A DNA stretch of 64,000 nt from Vibrio atlanticus (GTDB lineage Bacteria > Pseudomonadota > Gammaproteobacteria > Enterobacterales > Vibrionaceae): contig NZ_AP025460.1 in the NCBI RefSeq assembly GCF_024347315.1, positions 124,001 through 188,000 of the forward strand, given 5' to 3'. Of this stretch, positions 1 through 9,454 are shown in pieces. The first letter of the stretch is position 1. The number at the start of each line of letters is the position of its first letter. Both the position numbers and the translations under genes were made by a program. The notes under the pieces are model-generated. The model was given only the letters and a program-made list of their open reading frames with translations. It was not told the origin of the DNA and ran no database searches.

Positions 1-75
1 AATGACGGTGAGTTCCTAGATCCCAGCTTTCATATCCTAGAATTATTGGAGCAGGAACCGATTGCGATCACTTGA
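1..75 (+). CDS. C-terminal end of a gene cut by the window edge, possibly cysQ
   Basis: An open frame runs from base 1 to a TGA at 73-75 and gives a 24-residue tail containing FLDPSFHI. The tail weakly resembles the FLNPGFRV end of CysQ (3'(2'),5'-bisphosphate nucleotidase), and CysQ lies next to nfuA in Vibrio genomes as I recall them. The gene is convergent with nfuA. With so little sequence the assignment is tentative. Confidence 0.4.
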   Translation, partial: NDGEFLDPSFHILELLEQEPIAIT

Positions 76-166
76 ATACCTTACTGCAAATGGTAACGCC
101 TCACTATTGTTGGTATTGAACGGGAAATATACGGTTCAGGAGTGCTTCTGCTGTTTTAAACACAAA

Positions 167-196
167 AAAAGGTTGATGCTTGCGCATCAACCTTTT
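167..196 (-). terminator. Rho-independent terminator of nfuA
   Basis: A 13-bp stem (AAAAGGTTGATGC at 167-179 with its complement at 184-196) has a 4-nt loop. On the minus strand it is followed by a T-run (163-170), so it ends nfuA transcription. It could also work in the other direction for the gene cut at the left edge. Confidence 0.85.
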
Positions 197-286
197 GATT
201 GAATCTTTAACTATCTACTGGCTAAGACTATATGAGTGCTTAGTCGTAGGAGCACTTAGTTGTAAAGTGCCTAGTAGTAAACATGA

Positions 287-871
287 TTAGTAGTAAGAGT
301 GCTCACCGCGATCGTGTTCAGTTGCATCACGAACTGCTGTCAATTCACCTTCGAATTGTTGAAGAAGTTCTTTCTCGATGCCTTCTTTTAGCGTTACATC
401 AACCATTGAGCAACCGTTACAACCACCGCCGAATGCAACGATAGCAGCACCTTCTTCAGTGATCTCTACTAGGCTAACGTGACCGCCGTGGCCAGCAAGC
501 TGTGGGTTCACTTGGGTTTGGATTGCATACTCAACACGCTCTATCAGAGTTGCGTCGTCTGATACTTTACGCATTTTAGCGTTTGGTGCTTTAAGCGTTA
601 GTTGAGAGCCCATTTTGTCAGTCACGAAGTCAATCTCAGCTTCGTCTAGGAATGGCAGGCTTAACTCATCTACGTATGCAGAGAATGCTTCGAAAGACAG
701 TTTTGTATCAGACGCTTCGATAGCATCTGTTGGGCAGTAAGAAACACCACACTCAGCGTTTTGTGTGCCTGGGTTTACCACGAACACACGAATGTTTGTA
801 CCTTCAGGCTGCTGTGACAGCAGATTGGCAAAGTGAGTTTGAGCTGTTTCTGTAATAGTAATATTTGACAC
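287..871 (-). CDS. nfuA: Fe/S biogenesis protein NfuA
   Basis: NfuA is a cytoplasmic carrier that receives a 4Fe-4S cluster and passes it to apo-proteins, mainly under iron or oxidative stress. The N-terminal half is a degenerate A-type (IscA-like) domain with [15 protein letters not shown]. The C-terminal half is an Nfu domain with the cluster-binding CxxC in [15 protein letters not shown] place the start at a GTG (869-871, protein [10 protein letters not shown]), which gives 194 residues against 191 in E. coli; an ATG further upstream would add an unrelated leader. It is followed by a good terminator. comF lies upstream on the same strand with about 110 bp between. Confidence 0.95.
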   Translation of the reverse strand: MSNITITETAQTHFANLLSQQPEGTNIRVFVVNPGTQNAECGVSYCPTDAIEASDTKLSFEAFSAYVDELSLPFLDEAEIDFVTDKMGSQLTLKAPNAKMRKVSDDATLIERVEYAIQTQVNPQLAGHGGHVSLVEITEEGAAIVAFGGGCNGCSMVDVTLKEGIEKELLQQFEGELTAVRDATEHDRGEHSYY

Positions 872-980
872 GACGAATACCTGAGTAGATTTGTAGGTTA
901 TTAGCGCCATTCTACTCCTGTCAGACTTGTAATTCAGCCCTTTTTTGTTGGATTGCTGTACAAGTATCGATTCACAGCTT

Positions 981-1694
981 CTATCCAGAGGGCTCAGGAG
1001 TGCGGCAGATGCAGTAAATATCAATCCTTTTCACACCTACTTCAAGTAGTAATTGGCATAATTGATACACTGTACTGCCTGTGGTTACAACATCATCAAT
1101 TATCGCGACGTGAGAAGGGATAGCTCCTTGAAAGTCTTGTTTTCGAAGCGTAAAAGCACTCTTTAGATTGTGTAATCGTGCGGATTTAGTTAGCCCTTGC
1201 TGAGAAGCCGTTGGGCGAATTCGACGGAACAGCACCTCATCTTTAACGCCAAGTTCTCGAGCTGTGTAATTAGCAAGTAACTGACTTTGATTAAAGCCAC
1301 GATGAATATATCGACGCCAATGCAAAGGGACACTGGTGATCAGCGGAGCAGGGTGCTCGATACGTGAAGCCAATAACTTTGACAGATCGCGTGCAAACCA
1401 AAACTTATCGGCGTACTTCATTTGCTGAATGTAACCTGCGGTTGGAAAGCTGTAGTCCCCAACACAATAGAGACGATGCCAAGGTGGAGGCTGTGATAAA
1501 CATTGCCCGCACTGATCTACTGTGATCAGTGTTTTTAAGCCACATCGTTGGCAGCGAGGAACTGGATCAAAGAGTTTGAGACAAGAATTACACCATCTAG
1601 GGTGAGTATCGCTGTGCGACTTATCTAGCTTACACAGGTCGCATTGAGGTGTGACCAGACGTGGTGTGTGTTTTTGTAGCCAATCGGATAACAT
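981..1694 (-). CDS. comF: ComF/GntX family phosphoribosyltransferase-like protein
   Basis: This is a ComF-family protein of 237 residues. The N-terminal third is a zinc-ribbon-like region with several CxxC pairs (CDLCKLD, CNSC, CQRCG, CGQC). The C-terminal half is a PRTase fold with the phosphoribosyl-binding signature [14 protein letters not shown]. In naturally competent bacteria ComF is needed for DNA uptake or processing during transformation; in E. coli the relative GntX has no firm enzymatic role. It diverges from bioH with a 93-bp gap and precedes nfuA, which is the usual gammaproteobacterial bioH-gntX-nfuA grouping. A role in Vibrio competence is inference from the family. Confidence 0.9.
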   Translation of the reverse strand: MLSDWLQKHTPRLVTPQCDLCKLDKSHSDTHPRWCNSCLKLFDPVPRCQRCGLKTLITVDQCGQCLSQPPPWHRLYCVGDYSFPTAGYIQQMKYADKFWFARDLSKLLASRIEHPAPLITSVPLHWRRYIHRGFNQSQLLANYTARELGVKDEVLFRRIRPTASQQGLTKSARLHNLKSAFTLRKQDFQGAIPSHVAIIDDVVTTGSTVYQLCQLLLEVGVKRIDIYCICRTPEPSG

Positions 1695-1787
1695 AGCTCG
1701 TGATGCTTTTGGGTTATGGTGTTCCTTTTACTCACAATACTGAAAAGCGCGGATTATCGCTGATGGAAAAAGTAGGGAATATCGAGA

Positions 1788-2564
1788 ATGAGTGACACGT
1801 TATATTGGCATGTTTCTGGGCAAGGGCCTGATTTAGTGTTGGTTCACGGCTGGGGAATGAACGGTGCGGTATGGCAACAAACCGTTGATGCATTACAAGC
1901 TGATTTTCGAGTGCATGTTGTCGATTTACCAGGGTATGGACACAGCGCGCACTGCCACGCTCAAGATCTTGAAGAGATAGCTCAGCAACTATTGGCCGAC
2001 GCGCCCAAGCAAGCGATTTGGGTTGGTTGGTCACTCGGAGGTTTGGTCGCGACGCACATGGCGTTGCATCACTCAGATTACGTAAGCAAATTGGTGACTG
2101 TTGCCAGTTCTCCTAAATTCGCCGCTGCAAAAGAACCCGTGTTATGGCGAGGCATTCAGCCAAACGTATTAAGTGCATTTACCGAACAGCTGGTTGAAGA
2201 TTTCCAAACCACTATCGAACGCTTTATGGCACTGCAAGCCATGGGCAGCCCTTCTGCAAGGCAAGATGTAAAACAACTCAAGCAAGCGGTACTGTCTCGT
2301 CCGCTTCCGAATCCTGATTCTTTATTGGCCGGCTTAAAGATGCTGTCTGATGTTGACTTGCGTGAACAACTGCCGCAGATCTCTGTGCCTATGCTGCGTT
2401 TATACGGTCGATTAGATGGATTGGTGCCAATCAAGGTTGCAAAAGATTTGGGCAATGCTCTGCCTCATACTGAGCAATACATCTTCACGCAGTCTTCACA
2501 TGCGCCGTTTATGACAGAAGCCGATGCCTTTTGCAGTGAACTAGTTAGCTTCGCGCAAAAATAA
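1788..2564 (+). CDS. bioH: Pimeloyl-ACP methyl ester carboxylesterase BioH
   Basis: BioH removes the methyl group from pimeloyl-ACP methyl ester, the step that ends pimelate chain growth in biotin synthesis. The protein is an alpha/beta hydrolase of 258 residues, close to the 256 of E. coli. The nucleophile elbow GWSLGG places the catalytic serine at residue 82; the acid is Asp210 in YGRLDGLVP and the histidine is His238 in SSHAPF, matching the spacing of the E. coli triad. The oxyanion region HGWGMNG lies at residues 20-26. It is divergent from comF. Confidence 0.95.
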   Translation: MSDTLYWHVSGQGPDLVLVHGWGMNGAVWQQTVDALQADFRVHVVDLPGYGHSAHCHAQDLEEIAQQLLADAPKQAIWVGWSLGGLVATHMALHHSDYVSKLVTVASSPKFAAAKEPVLWRGIQPNVLSAFTEQLVEDFQTTIERFMALQAMGSPSARQDVKQLKQAVLSRPLPNPDSLLAGLKMLSDVDLREQLPQISVPMLRLYGRLDGLVPIKVAKDLGNALPHTEQYIFTQSSHAPFMTEADAFCSELVSFAQK

Positions 2565-2738
2565 TCACTAAATTTATTGCTGGATTGGTCGATATATAAC
2601 CTAACCAACGTGTTGCATGATACTCAGACCTAACTCTCTCATGAGTTGATTGCGGTAAGTTGGGCTATGCCTGTTGTGCTGACTCAGTACGACAACGTTA
2701 TGGCAACAGTGATGGGCGATTCTTGAGGAGAGTTCGCG

Positions 2739-3212
2739 ATGATTGTGTCACCTGCAACTGCAGTAAGTGTGCCACTAATCGCCCCGTCCGTTAATGTGCA
2801 AACAGAGCAAGTTGCGCGTGATAATAGAGTCCGAGAACCTGTTGCTCCCGCAGTAGCATTGGCGAGAACCAATGCAGAGCGTAAGGTAAAATCAGACGAT
2901 AAACGAAGGCAGCAGTCGGCTTGGGATCCTTCAGACCATCCAGGTTATGAAATGGAGAACGAGTCAGAGGCCAATTCGGTTAGCCATGAAAAGCCACAAG
3001 ATCCTTTTGACAGGCTGTTCAGCTTATTGGCTCTGAGAACATACAGTGCTGATCAAGGAAAGGGCTATACCATGCGTTTCCGCCTGCCAAAGCATGTTTT
3101 AGATGCGGCGATTCAGGAGGGACAGATGGAGAAACGACGTAAGGTCATAAAATATCATTATGGTCATGCTGTTGCGCCTCATGCCCCATCTGAAATGTTA
3201 GTAGTGCTATGA
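2739..3212 (+). CDS. Conserved hypothetical protein of Vibrio type
   Basis: I do not recognise a functional family. The 157-residue protein has a low-complexity, Ala/Val/Pro-rich N-terminus (residues 1-45), a charged Lys/Arg/Glu-rich middle, and a C-terminal part (about residues 85-157) that looks folded, with FDRLFSLLALRTY and RYTMRF-like segments. No signal peptide or membrane helix is clear. The ATG has a good Shine-Dalgarno (GAGGAGAG, about 8 nt upstream). It stands alone between bioH and tex, with a terminator shared with tex. Confidence 0.7.
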   Translation: MIVSPATAVSVPLIAPSVNVQTEQVARDNRVREPVAPAVALARTNAERKVKSDDKRRQQSAWDPSDHPGYEMENESEANSVSHEKPQDPFDRLFSLLALRTYSADQGKGYTMRFRLPKHVLDAAIQEGQMEKRRKVIKYHYGHAVAPHAPSEMLVVL

Positions 3213-3267
3213 ATCGAAAATTCATGATTCAACTAAATTTCGATGTCTTTTTTGAACACATAATAAA

Positions 3268-3299
3268 AAAACCTGCATACCCTAAGGGATGCAGGTTTT
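3268..3299. terminator. Bidirectional terminator between hypothetical gene and tex
   Basis: The stem AAAACCTGCAT / ATGCAGGTTTT (3268-3278 and 3289-3299) encloses a short loop with an inner CCCT/AGGG pairing. T-runs follow on both strands, so it can end the upstream plus-strand gene and tex on the minus strand. Confidence 0.85.
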
Positions 3300-3338
3300 C
3301 TGTTTTAAGCACATCCGTTTTGCAGACGAGCTAACGGA

Positions 3339-5669
3339 TTACTTTTTCGCTTTAGCGAAGGCTGCTGCGAAAGCACCGCCCATTGCAGCGTTTTGTTGCG
3401 GCTCCTCACGACGGCGTTGTCCACCTTGTGAGTTTTGATTTGGTCGGCTTTGCGTACGAGGCGCACTTGAACGTTGCGCTCGGTTGTCTTGGCCTGGTTC
3501 ATCTTTCATACGCATGCTTAGTGCGATACGTTTACGCTGAACATCCACTTCCATGATCTTCACTTTCACGATATCACCCGCTTTCACCACTTCTCGTGGG
3601 TCAGAGACAAAGCGATCGGTCAGCGCTGAAATGTGTACCAAGCCGTCTTGGTGAACACCAATATCGACGAACGCACCGAAGTTAGCCACGTTTGAAACCA
3701 CGCCTTCTAAGATCATGCCAGGTTCCAAGTCAGACATGCTATTTACGCCATCGGCGAACGTTGCCGTCTTGAACTCAGGACGAGGATCTCGACCCGGTTT
3801 ATCCAGTTCTTTGATGATGTCGGTTACCGTCGGTACACCGAAGTTCTCATTGGTGTAATCAACCGCATGTAAACCACGTAAGAAATCTGTGTTACCCACC
3901 AGAGATTTGATGTCTTTGTGGTTTTTCTCGGCGATGGTTTTCACCAATGGGTAAGCTTCTGGGTGAACCGATGATGCATCTAGCGGGTTCTTACCATCCA
4001 TAATACGTAGGAAGCCAGCACACTGTTCAAAGGCTTTTGGCCCCAAACGAGCGACTTTCTTCAGCGTAGTACGCGCTTCGAAGCGACCATTCTCATCACG
4101 GAAATCCACGATGTTTTGAGCTATGGTGCTAGAAAGACCAGCGACACGAGTTAGAAGCGCAGCAGAAGCGGTATTCACATCAACACCAACGGCGTTTACA
4201 CAGTCTTCGACAATCGCATCTAGGCGCTTAGCAAGCATGGTTTGGCTAACGTCGTGTTGGTATTGGCCCACACCGATCGATTTAGGGTCAATCTTCACAA
4301 GCTCTGCCAGTGGATCTTGTAGACGACGCGCAATAGACACCGCACCACGAATCGATACATCCATGTTCGGGAATTCTTTTGCCGCTAGCTCAGAAGCAGA
4401 ATAAACCGATGCGCCCGCTTCGCTAACAATGATTTTCTGTGCTGTTAGGTTGCCACGCTTAATCACATCAGCCACGAAGCTGTCTGTTTCGCGTGAAGCC
4501 GTACCATTACCAATCGCAATCAAATCAACATTGAACTGACGAACCATCTGCTCAACAACGTGTGCAGATTTGTCGTATTGCTTTTGAGGTGGGTGAGGGT
4601 AAATGGTCTCTGTTGCCAGAACCTTACCGGTTGAATCCACCACGGCGATTTTCGAACCAGTACGTAAACCCGGATCCAAACCTAGGGTTGCACGAGGGCC
4701 AGCAGGCGCCGCCATTAGCAAGTCTTTAAGGTTGGTTGCGAACACTTCAATCGCTTCGATTTCACCGCGTTCTTTCATCGCGCCCATCAACTCAGTTTCC
4801 ATGTGCATAGAAACCTTGATACGCCATGCCCAACTAATCACTTGCTTACGCCATGCATCTGCAGGAGCGCTGCTCAGGGTAATACCATAGTGATCAGAGA
4901 TGATGTTTTCGCAGTATGAACCACGGACGCCTTCTTCTTGTTCTGGGTCTGCATTCATTGCCAACGTTAGGAAGCCTTCATTACGGCCACGCAACATGGC
5001 AAGCGCACGGTGAGAAGGGACTTTATTGAGTGTTTCGTTGTGTTCAAAATAGTCTTTGAACTTCTCGCCAGCTTGCTCTTTGCCTGCCACGACACGTGAA
5101 ACGAGCTCAGAGTTACGTGTTAGATGTTGGCGAATCTTTTCAAGTAGGTTTGCGTCTTCTGCAATACGCTCCATCACGATTGCACGTGCTCCATCGAGTG
5201 CGGCTTTAGTATCAGCAATGCCTTTATCGCTGCTGATGAAGTTAGCGGCTTCGGTTTCAGGATCGTGCTGTGGTTCATTCCAAAGTGTATCGGCAAGTGG
5301 TTCTAAGCCTGCTTCGATTGCGATTTGACCTTTGGTACGACGCTTTGGTTTGTATGGCAGGTATAGATCTTCTAGGCGAGTCTTACTGTCGGCTTGAGTG
5401 ATATCACGCTCCAGTTCTGGCGTGAGCTTGCCTTGGTCTTGAATCGATTTTAGGATCGTTTGGCGACGATCGTCTAGCTCGCGAAGGTATGAAAGGCGAC
5501 TATCAAGGTTACGTAGTTGGGTATCGTCTAAGCCACCCGTGACTTCTTTACGGTAGCGGGCAATAAAGGGAACGGTATTACCGTCGTCAATTAGGTTTAC
5601 TGCGGCGGTGACTTGCTCTGAACGAACATTCAGTTCTTCAGCAATCAGTCGACAGATAGCTTGGCTCAT
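3339..5669 (-). CDS. tex: Tex, S1-domain transcription accessory protein
   Basis: Tex is a conserved cytoplasmic nucleic-acid-binding protein tied to transcription and, in some pathogens, toxin expression. The 776-residue protein shows the family order: an N-terminal helical Tex domain, a YqgF/RNase H-like domain starting near [13 protein letters not shown], a double helix-hairpin-helix region ([29 protein letters not shown]), and a C-terminal S1 domain ([21 protein letters not shown]). After S1 comes a disordered Gln/Arg/Ala-rich tail of about 50 residues. It is transcribed alone and diverges from the CsrB-type sRNA. Confidence 0.95.
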   Translation of the reverse strand: MSQAICRLIAEELNVRSEQVTAAVNLIDDGNTVPFIARYRKEVTGGLDDTQLRNLDSRLSYLRELDDRRQTILKSIQDQGKLTPELERDITQADSKTRLEDLYLPYKPKRRTKGQIAIEAGLEPLADTLWNEPQHDPETEAANFISSDKGIADTKAALDGARAIVMERIAEDANLLEKIRQHLTRNSELVSRVVAGKEQAGEKFKDYFEHNETLNKVPSHRALAMLRGRNEGFLTLAMNADPEQEEGVRGSYCENIISDHYGITLSSAPADAWRKQVISWAWRIKVSMHMETELMGAMKERGEIEAIEVFATNLKDLLMAAPAGPRATLGLDPGLRTGSKIAVVDSTGKVLATETIYPHPPQKQYDKSAHVVEQMVRQFNVDLIAIGNGTASRETDSFVADVIKRGNLTAQKIIVSEAGASVYSASELAAKEFPNMDVSIRGAVSIARRLQDPLAELVKIDPKSIGVGQYQHDVSQTMLAKRLDAIVEDCVNAVGVDVNTASAALLTRVAGLSSTIAQNIVDFRDENGRFEARTTLKKVARLGPKAFEQCAGFLRIMDGKNPLDASSVHPEAYPLVKTIAEKNHKDIKSLVGNTDFLRGLHAVDYTNENFGVPTVTDIIKELDKPGRDPRPEFKTATFADGVNSMSDLEPGMILEGVVSNVANFGAFVDIGVHQDGLVHISALTDRFVSDPREVVKAGDIVKVKIMEVDVQRKRIALSMRMKDEPGQDNRAQRSSAPRTQSRPNQNSQGGQRRREEPQQNAAMGGAFAAAFAKAKK

Positions 5670-5787
5670 CCGATGAATCTCTTATTTAATATCATGACAA
5701 ATACATGGGGGTGAGCGTACGCTTTTTCTAGCTTTGACTGTGTAATTATCCTGTCAGAAGTCCAATTTCCGTTTCTGATACCCACTT

Positions 5788-5805
5788 TGTGCGAGATCTC
5801 TCACA
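5788..5805. promoter_or_regulatory. VarA/UvrY (GacA-type) binding site upstream of csrB
   Basis: TGTGCGAGATCTCTCACA is an 18-bp imperfect palindrome that differs at two positions from the E. coli csrB UvrY site TGTGAGAGATCTCTTACA. Its centre lies about 168 bp upstream of the predicted csrB start, a far-upstream position like that in E. coli. In Vibrio the cognate regulator would be VarA of the VarS/VarA system. Confidence 0.85.
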
Positions 5806-5964
5806 CGTGGTGTGCGACTAAGTCACTTTAAATCGATGAAATCGTCTTAAAATAAACCTAAGTTACTGATTTTATTTGTTTGTGTGTTTGTGGGCGTATT
5901 TCTCACCTGAAATGTTTTTTGGGACTGTCTAGGAAACTTGCCCAAATACCGTAATATTTAACTT

Positions 5965-6274
5965 GTCGACAGGGAGTTGGCAGGAACAGGAAAAAGCCTA
6001 ACGGACTAGGTATCTTCAGGATGAAGATTTGATTACTTAGGATGAGTGGTCAGCAAGGAAGTGATAATCTCTGGATGAGATTCGCCAGTCAGGATGACAG
6101 GCTAGAATGGACACCGCTAGGATGGCGATGAACAAAAAGGAAATTGGTTAAAGGATTTAGCCACTATCAAGGACAGATGCAGGGAGCACCTTATCTCGAA
6201 GAGATAAACAGTAGCCGGATTGCTGCGATAGAGACTTAACCCCGTCAGGCGAAAGCCTAGCGGGGTTTTCTTTT
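5965..6274 (+). ncRNA. csrB: CsrB-family regulatory RNA (CsrA sponge)
   Basis: CsrB RNAs bind many CsrA dimers and so relieve CsrA control of translation. I count 16 GGA motifs across about 310 nt, many in hairpin loops such as CTTC-AGGAT-GAAG (6015-6027), ATCTC-TGGAT-GAGAT and GTC-AGGAT-GAC. The 5' end GTCGACAGGGAGT matches the E. coli CsrB 5' end, and the AGGGAGCA...GTAGC.GGA.TGCTGCGA block near the 3' end also matches. A TAATAT -10 box (5952-5957) sits 8 nt before the start. The 3' end is a terminator (AACCCCG...CGGGGTT, 6238-6267, then T's). Vibrios carry several paralogues (csrB, csrC, csrD); I cannot tell which this is. Confidence 0.92.
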
Positions 6275-6333
6275 ATCTGGCGTTTGGGTTTGCTTGAACA
6301 CTCAGCTCATCGCTAAGTGTTTATTAGGTTTGA

Positions 6334-6816
6334 TTATTCGTCGTCTGCGTAGTGAATCGAATTGATAAACCATTCTTTTATGCCTTCCGGGGTCTTCACC
6401 TCGAACTCATCGTCGACTTCCTTTTTAAGTAAAGCTCTAGCCATAGGTGAGTCGATAGAGATATAGCCTTTGGCATCGCCGTAGATCTCTTCAGGTCCTA
6501 CAATGCGAAACTTCTTAATTTCCCCATCATCATTCTCAATTTCGACCCAAGCACCGAAAAATACCTTACCTTCCTGTTGTGGCGAGTAATCCACGATAGT
6601 GACATCTGGTAGGAATTTGCGTAGGAAACGCACTCGGCGATCAATCTGACGAAGCAAACGCTTATTGAAGGTGTAATCTGCGTTTTCTGAACGATCTCCA
6701 AGGCTTGCAGCCCAAGTGACTATCTTAGTGATTTCAGGACGCTTCTCGTGCCATAAGTGGTCATGTTCTGCTTTGAGCTTGTTATAACCTTCGCGGGTGA
6801 TAAGTTTGGTTTTCAT
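6334..6816 (-). CDS. greB: Transcription elongation factor GreB
   Basis: GreB enters the secondary channel of RNA polymerase and stimulates cleavage of backtracked transcripts. The 160-residue protein has the N-terminal coiled-coil finger, whose tip carries the acidic residues of GDRSENADY, followed by the C-terminal FKBP-like domain (VEIENDDGEIKKFRIVGPEE, SPMARALLKKEVDDEFEV). The basic stretch FNKRLLRQIDRRVRFL is the GreB-type feature that separates it from GreA. It sits between csrB and ompR, divergent from ompR. Confidence 0.95.
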   Translation of the reverse strand: MKTKLITREGYNKLKAEHDHLWHEKRPEITKIVTWAASLGDRSENADYTFNKRLLRQIDRRVRFLRKFLPDVTIVDYSPQQEGKVFFGAWVEIENDDGEIKKFRIVGPEEIYGDAKGYISIDSPMARALLKKEVDDEFEVKTPEGIKEWFINSIHYADDE

Positions 6817-6991
6817 AAATCTGACTTAATGAAATGATGATCTAAGATAGAATATATAGAAAGGCAACATACGTTAACAATTATTTAGGCGACTTTTCCC
6901 TCAATGATGTTACATTTTTAATGTATTGAACTCATTAGACTGTGCCCAAAAGCTTATAACCCAATAAGCGATTAATAGGTGGAACCATTAC

Positions 6992-7711
6992 ATGCAAGAA
7001 AACTACAAAATTTTAGTGGTCGATGACGATGCTCGTTTACGTGCACTGCTAGAACGCTATCTGTCAGAGCAAGGCTTTCAAGTGCGTAGCGTGGCAAACA
7101 GTGAGCAGATGGACCGCCTGTTAACCCGTGAAAACTTTCACTTGATGGTATTGGATTTAATGTTGCCGGGCGAAGACGGTCTTTCTATCTGTCGTCGTCT
7201 AAGAAACGCAAACAACTCGCTACCAATCCTGATGCTGACCGCAAAAGGTGACGAAGTGGATCGCATCGTGGGTTTGGAAGTGGGTGCTGATGATTACCTG
7301 CCAAAACCATTTAACCCACGTGAACTGCTTGCTCGTATCAAAGCGGTAATGCGTCGCCAAGTGATTGAAGCACCGGGCGCGCCAAGCACAGAAGAGTCTG
7401 TGGTTGAGTTTGGTGAGTTCCGCCTAAACCTAGGTACACGTGAAATGTTCCGCGGTGAAGAGCCTATGCCTCTTACCTCAGGTGAATTTGCGGTTCTGAA
7501 GTCACTGGTCACTAACGCTCGTGAGCCAATGTCTCGCGATAAGCTGATGAACATGGCGCGTGGCCGTGAGTATTCAGCGATGGAACGTTCTATCGATGTT
7601 CAGATTTCGCGTTTGCGTCGTCTAGTAGAAGAAGATCCAAGTAAACCTCGTTATATCCAAACGGTGTGGGGCTTGGGTTATGTATTCGTTCCAGATGGCA
7701 AAGCTGTGTAA
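6992..7711 (+). CDS. ompR: Osmolarity response regulator OmpR
   Basis: OmpR is the DNA-binding response regulator paired with EnvZ; it controls outer-membrane porins and acid and osmotic adaptation. The receiver domain shows the acidic pocket VVDDDAR, the phosphoacceptor Asp55 in VLDLMLPGEDG and the conserved Lys in YLPKPFNPREL. The C-terminal winged helix ends in RPRYIQTVWGLGYVF-type sequence. The length is 239 residues, as in E. coli. Unlike E. coli, where envZ overlaps ompR, envZ here is 308 bp away behind a terminator and a repeat. Confidence 0.97.
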   Translation: MQENYKILVVDDDARLRALLERYLSEQGFQVRSVANSEQMDRLLTRENFHLMVLDLMLPGEDGLSICRRLRNANNSLPILMLTAKGDEVDRIVGLEVGADDYLPKPFNPRELLARIKAVMRRQVIEAPGAPSTEESVVEFGEFRLNLGTREMFRGEEPMPLTSGEFAVLKSLVTNAREPMSRDKLMNMARGREYSAMERSIDVQISRLRRLVEEDPSKPRYIQTVWGLGYVFVPDGKAV

Positions 7712-7750
7712 TCTAGCTTTGCTCGTTCTGTGATTCAGAATTTCTTATTT

Positions 7751-7785
7751 ACGGGTCATCTCATTAATATGCGATGGCCCGTTTT
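7751..7785 (+). terminator. Terminator-like hairpin between ompR and envZ
   Basis: ACGGGTCATC (7751-7760) pairs with GATGGCCCGT (7773-7782) through ten pairs, one of them G-U, and TTTT follows. It lies just after ompR, so it should end or attenuate transcription before envZ. Confidence 0.65.
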
Positions 7786-7804
7786 GTATTCAGCACAATG
7801 AGAG

Positions 7805-7966
7805 ATACCAATCGTAGTAAATAACTGCTCATCCTAGCTTGTTAAAACGCTCGATAACTTCGTTAGAAATTTTGATTGTAAAATAACTACTTATCAAAAA
7901 TTGCAGCCTTGTTCTCAAGCCTTTTTTCGGCGCTATTTATGATCATTTACTTACTGTGATTGGTAT
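7805..7966. repeat. 162-bp Vibrio MITE-like repeat in the ompR-envZ gap
   Basis: The element begins ATACCAATCGTAGTAAATAA and ends in the inverted form of ATACCAATCACAGTAAGTAA, giving terminal inverted repeats of about 20 bp with three mismatches. It has no coding capacity. From memory, elements with these ATACCAATC ends are dispersed in many copies in Vibrio genomes. I saw no second copy in this window. Confidence 0.75.
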
Positions 7967-8019
7967 TACAGCTATAGTTCCCACTATATCCCTTTATCAC
8001 CCCTCACTTTAGGTCTTCT

Positions 8020-9315
8020 ATGCGCATACGTAGCTCCTTTACTCAGTCGATAGTGCTCTTCTTAACCCTGTTGGTTGCGAGCCAAATTTTTTCGTATTAC
8101 GCGGTGTTCAATTATGCATTGATGCCGAGTTTGCAGCAGTTTAATAAGATTTTGGCTCACGAACTAAACCTAGTATTGGACCAAGGCAGTGATATCGAGA
8201 TTGATGCGCCACTGCGTCAGCGTGTACTTGAGCAACTTGGAGTAACGGTTCATGCCAAGGACAGTGAAGCGTCGGGCGAGTACTACCATGCGGTCGCGAT
8301 AGACCTGATGAGTGAGGAGATGACCAAAGAGCTCGGCTCTGAAACCGAAGTGCGATTGGTTTTGGGCAAAGAAAGTTACGTGTTGTGGATGGACATTGCG
8401 CAGTTGCCTAACTCCTTGATTCGTATTCCCCTGTCTGAGCTACAAGAAGAAGACTTTGCGCCTCTATTTCGTAACAGCCTGATCATGGCGTTGTTGATTG
8501 TTGCTGGTGGGTGGCTGTTTATCCGCTTGCAAAATCGGCCGTTGATAGCCCTAGAGAAAGCCGCGCAAGGTGTTGGGCGAGGTGATATTCCACCGCCCTT
8601 ACCAGTACAAGGTGCACAAGAGATTCGCTCGGTAACTCGAGCCTTTAATCAGATGTCGAAAGGCATTCAAGAACTCGAAGAAGATAGAGCCCTACTCATG
8701 GCGGGTATCAGCCATGATCTGCGTACACCACTCACGCGTATTCGCTTGGCGACTGAGATGATGTCGCCAGAAGACAGTTATCTAGCGGAAGGGATCATCA
8801 GTGATACTGAAGAGTGCAATGAGATCATCAGTCAGTTTATGGATTACCTAAAACCTGTGGACCGAGACTCATTCCAGGCGGTATTTGTCGATGATATTGC
8901 GCGCGAGGTCTCTAGCTCTGAAGGAGGCTATGAGGTTCAGATTGAAACCGATATTCCAGAAACCATGAAACCTGCGTTGGGCAACCCGATTGCGATGAAA
9001 CGTGCAGTGAGTAACTTGGTGGTGAACGCGCTGCGCTATGGTAATGGTTGGGTCAAGGTATCGACCGGTATGACTGCAGACAATAAGTTAGCTTGGGTGA
9101 CGGTAGAAGATAATGGTCCAGGCATCCCACAAGACCAAGTCGGTAAGTTGTTTGAACCCTTCACCCGTGGTGATACAGCTCGTGGCAGTGAAGGGACTGG
9201 TCTAGGCTTGGCAATTGTGAAACGCATCGTCAGCCAGCATCAAGGTGCGGTGGTGGTGAATAACCGCAGTGAAGGTGGTTTGAAAGCGCAGATCAGTTTC
9301 CCGGTAAAGCCTTAG
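8020..9315 (+). CDS. envZ: Osmosensor histidine kinase EnvZ
   Basis: EnvZ is an inner-membrane sensor kinase that phosphorylates and dephosphorylates OmpR. The 431-residue protein has a first membrane helix (about residues 10-30), a periplasmic sensor (about 31-150), a second helix (about 152-168), a HAMP segment, and the kinase core. The phosphorylated histidine is His232 in [13 protein letters not shown]; the N box is [10 protein letters not shown], and the ATP lid motifs DNGPGIP and [11 protein letters not shown] follow. The distance from ompR and the hairpin between them suggest that it may need its own promoter. Confidence 0.95.
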   Translation: MRIRSSFTQSIVLFLTLLVASQIFSYYAVFNYALMPSLQQFNKILAHELNLVLDQGSDIEIDAPLRQRVLEQLGVTVHAKDSEASGEYYHAVAIDLMSEEMTKELGSETEVRLVLGKESYVLWMDIAQLPNSLIRIPLSELQEEDFAPLFRNSLIMALLIVAGGWLFIRLQNRPLIALEKAAQGVGRGDIPPPLPVQGAQEIRSVTRAFNQMSKGIQELEEDRALLMAGISHDLRTPLTRIRLATEMMSPEDSYLAEGIISDTEECNEIISQFMDYLKPVDRDSFQAVFVDDIAREVSSSEGGYEVQIETDIPETMKPALGNPIAMKRAVSNLVVNALRYGNGWVKVSTGMTADNKLAWVTVEDNGPGIPQDQVGKLFEPFTRGDTARGSEGTGLGLAIVKRIVSQHQGAVVVNNRSEGGLKAQISFPVKP

Positions 9316-9435
9316 CTATCATCGGTCTGTATTATGGCAACGGGTTCGGTTCGGGGAACGATTAAGAGATCCTCGACTCGGTCATTCTTCCCTCTCGAGG
9401 AATCTCGCTCTTGCTTGATGAAAGTAACGCACATT

Positions 9436-9454
9436 AAAAAGGCTTCCTTGAGGG
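9436..9454. terminator. Left half of envZ/recG terminator, split by the IS
   Basis: This segment and 10960-10978 rejoin, once one 9-bp target copy is removed, into a 12-bp stem (AAAAAGGCTTCC / GGAAGCCTTTTT) with a 5-nt loop. That is a bidirectional terminator for envZ and recG. The insertion sequence now separates the two arms by about 1.5 kb. Confidence 0.8.

Noticed and set aside
4123..5328. Open frames on the plus strand across tex
   Set aside because: They lie wholly inside tex on the opposite strand, lack ribosome sites and encode Ser/Arg/Ala-rich low-complexity sequence typical of antisense shadows.
5965..6274. Cluster of tRNA-like hairpins between tex and greB
   Set aside because: The hairpins lack cloverleaf shape; the repeated GGA loops and conserved ends identify a CsrB-type RNA.
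7805..7966. Integron attC-type (VCR) site
   Set aside because: The ends are ATACCAATC inverted repeats without the conserved attC core sites, and there is no gene cassette.
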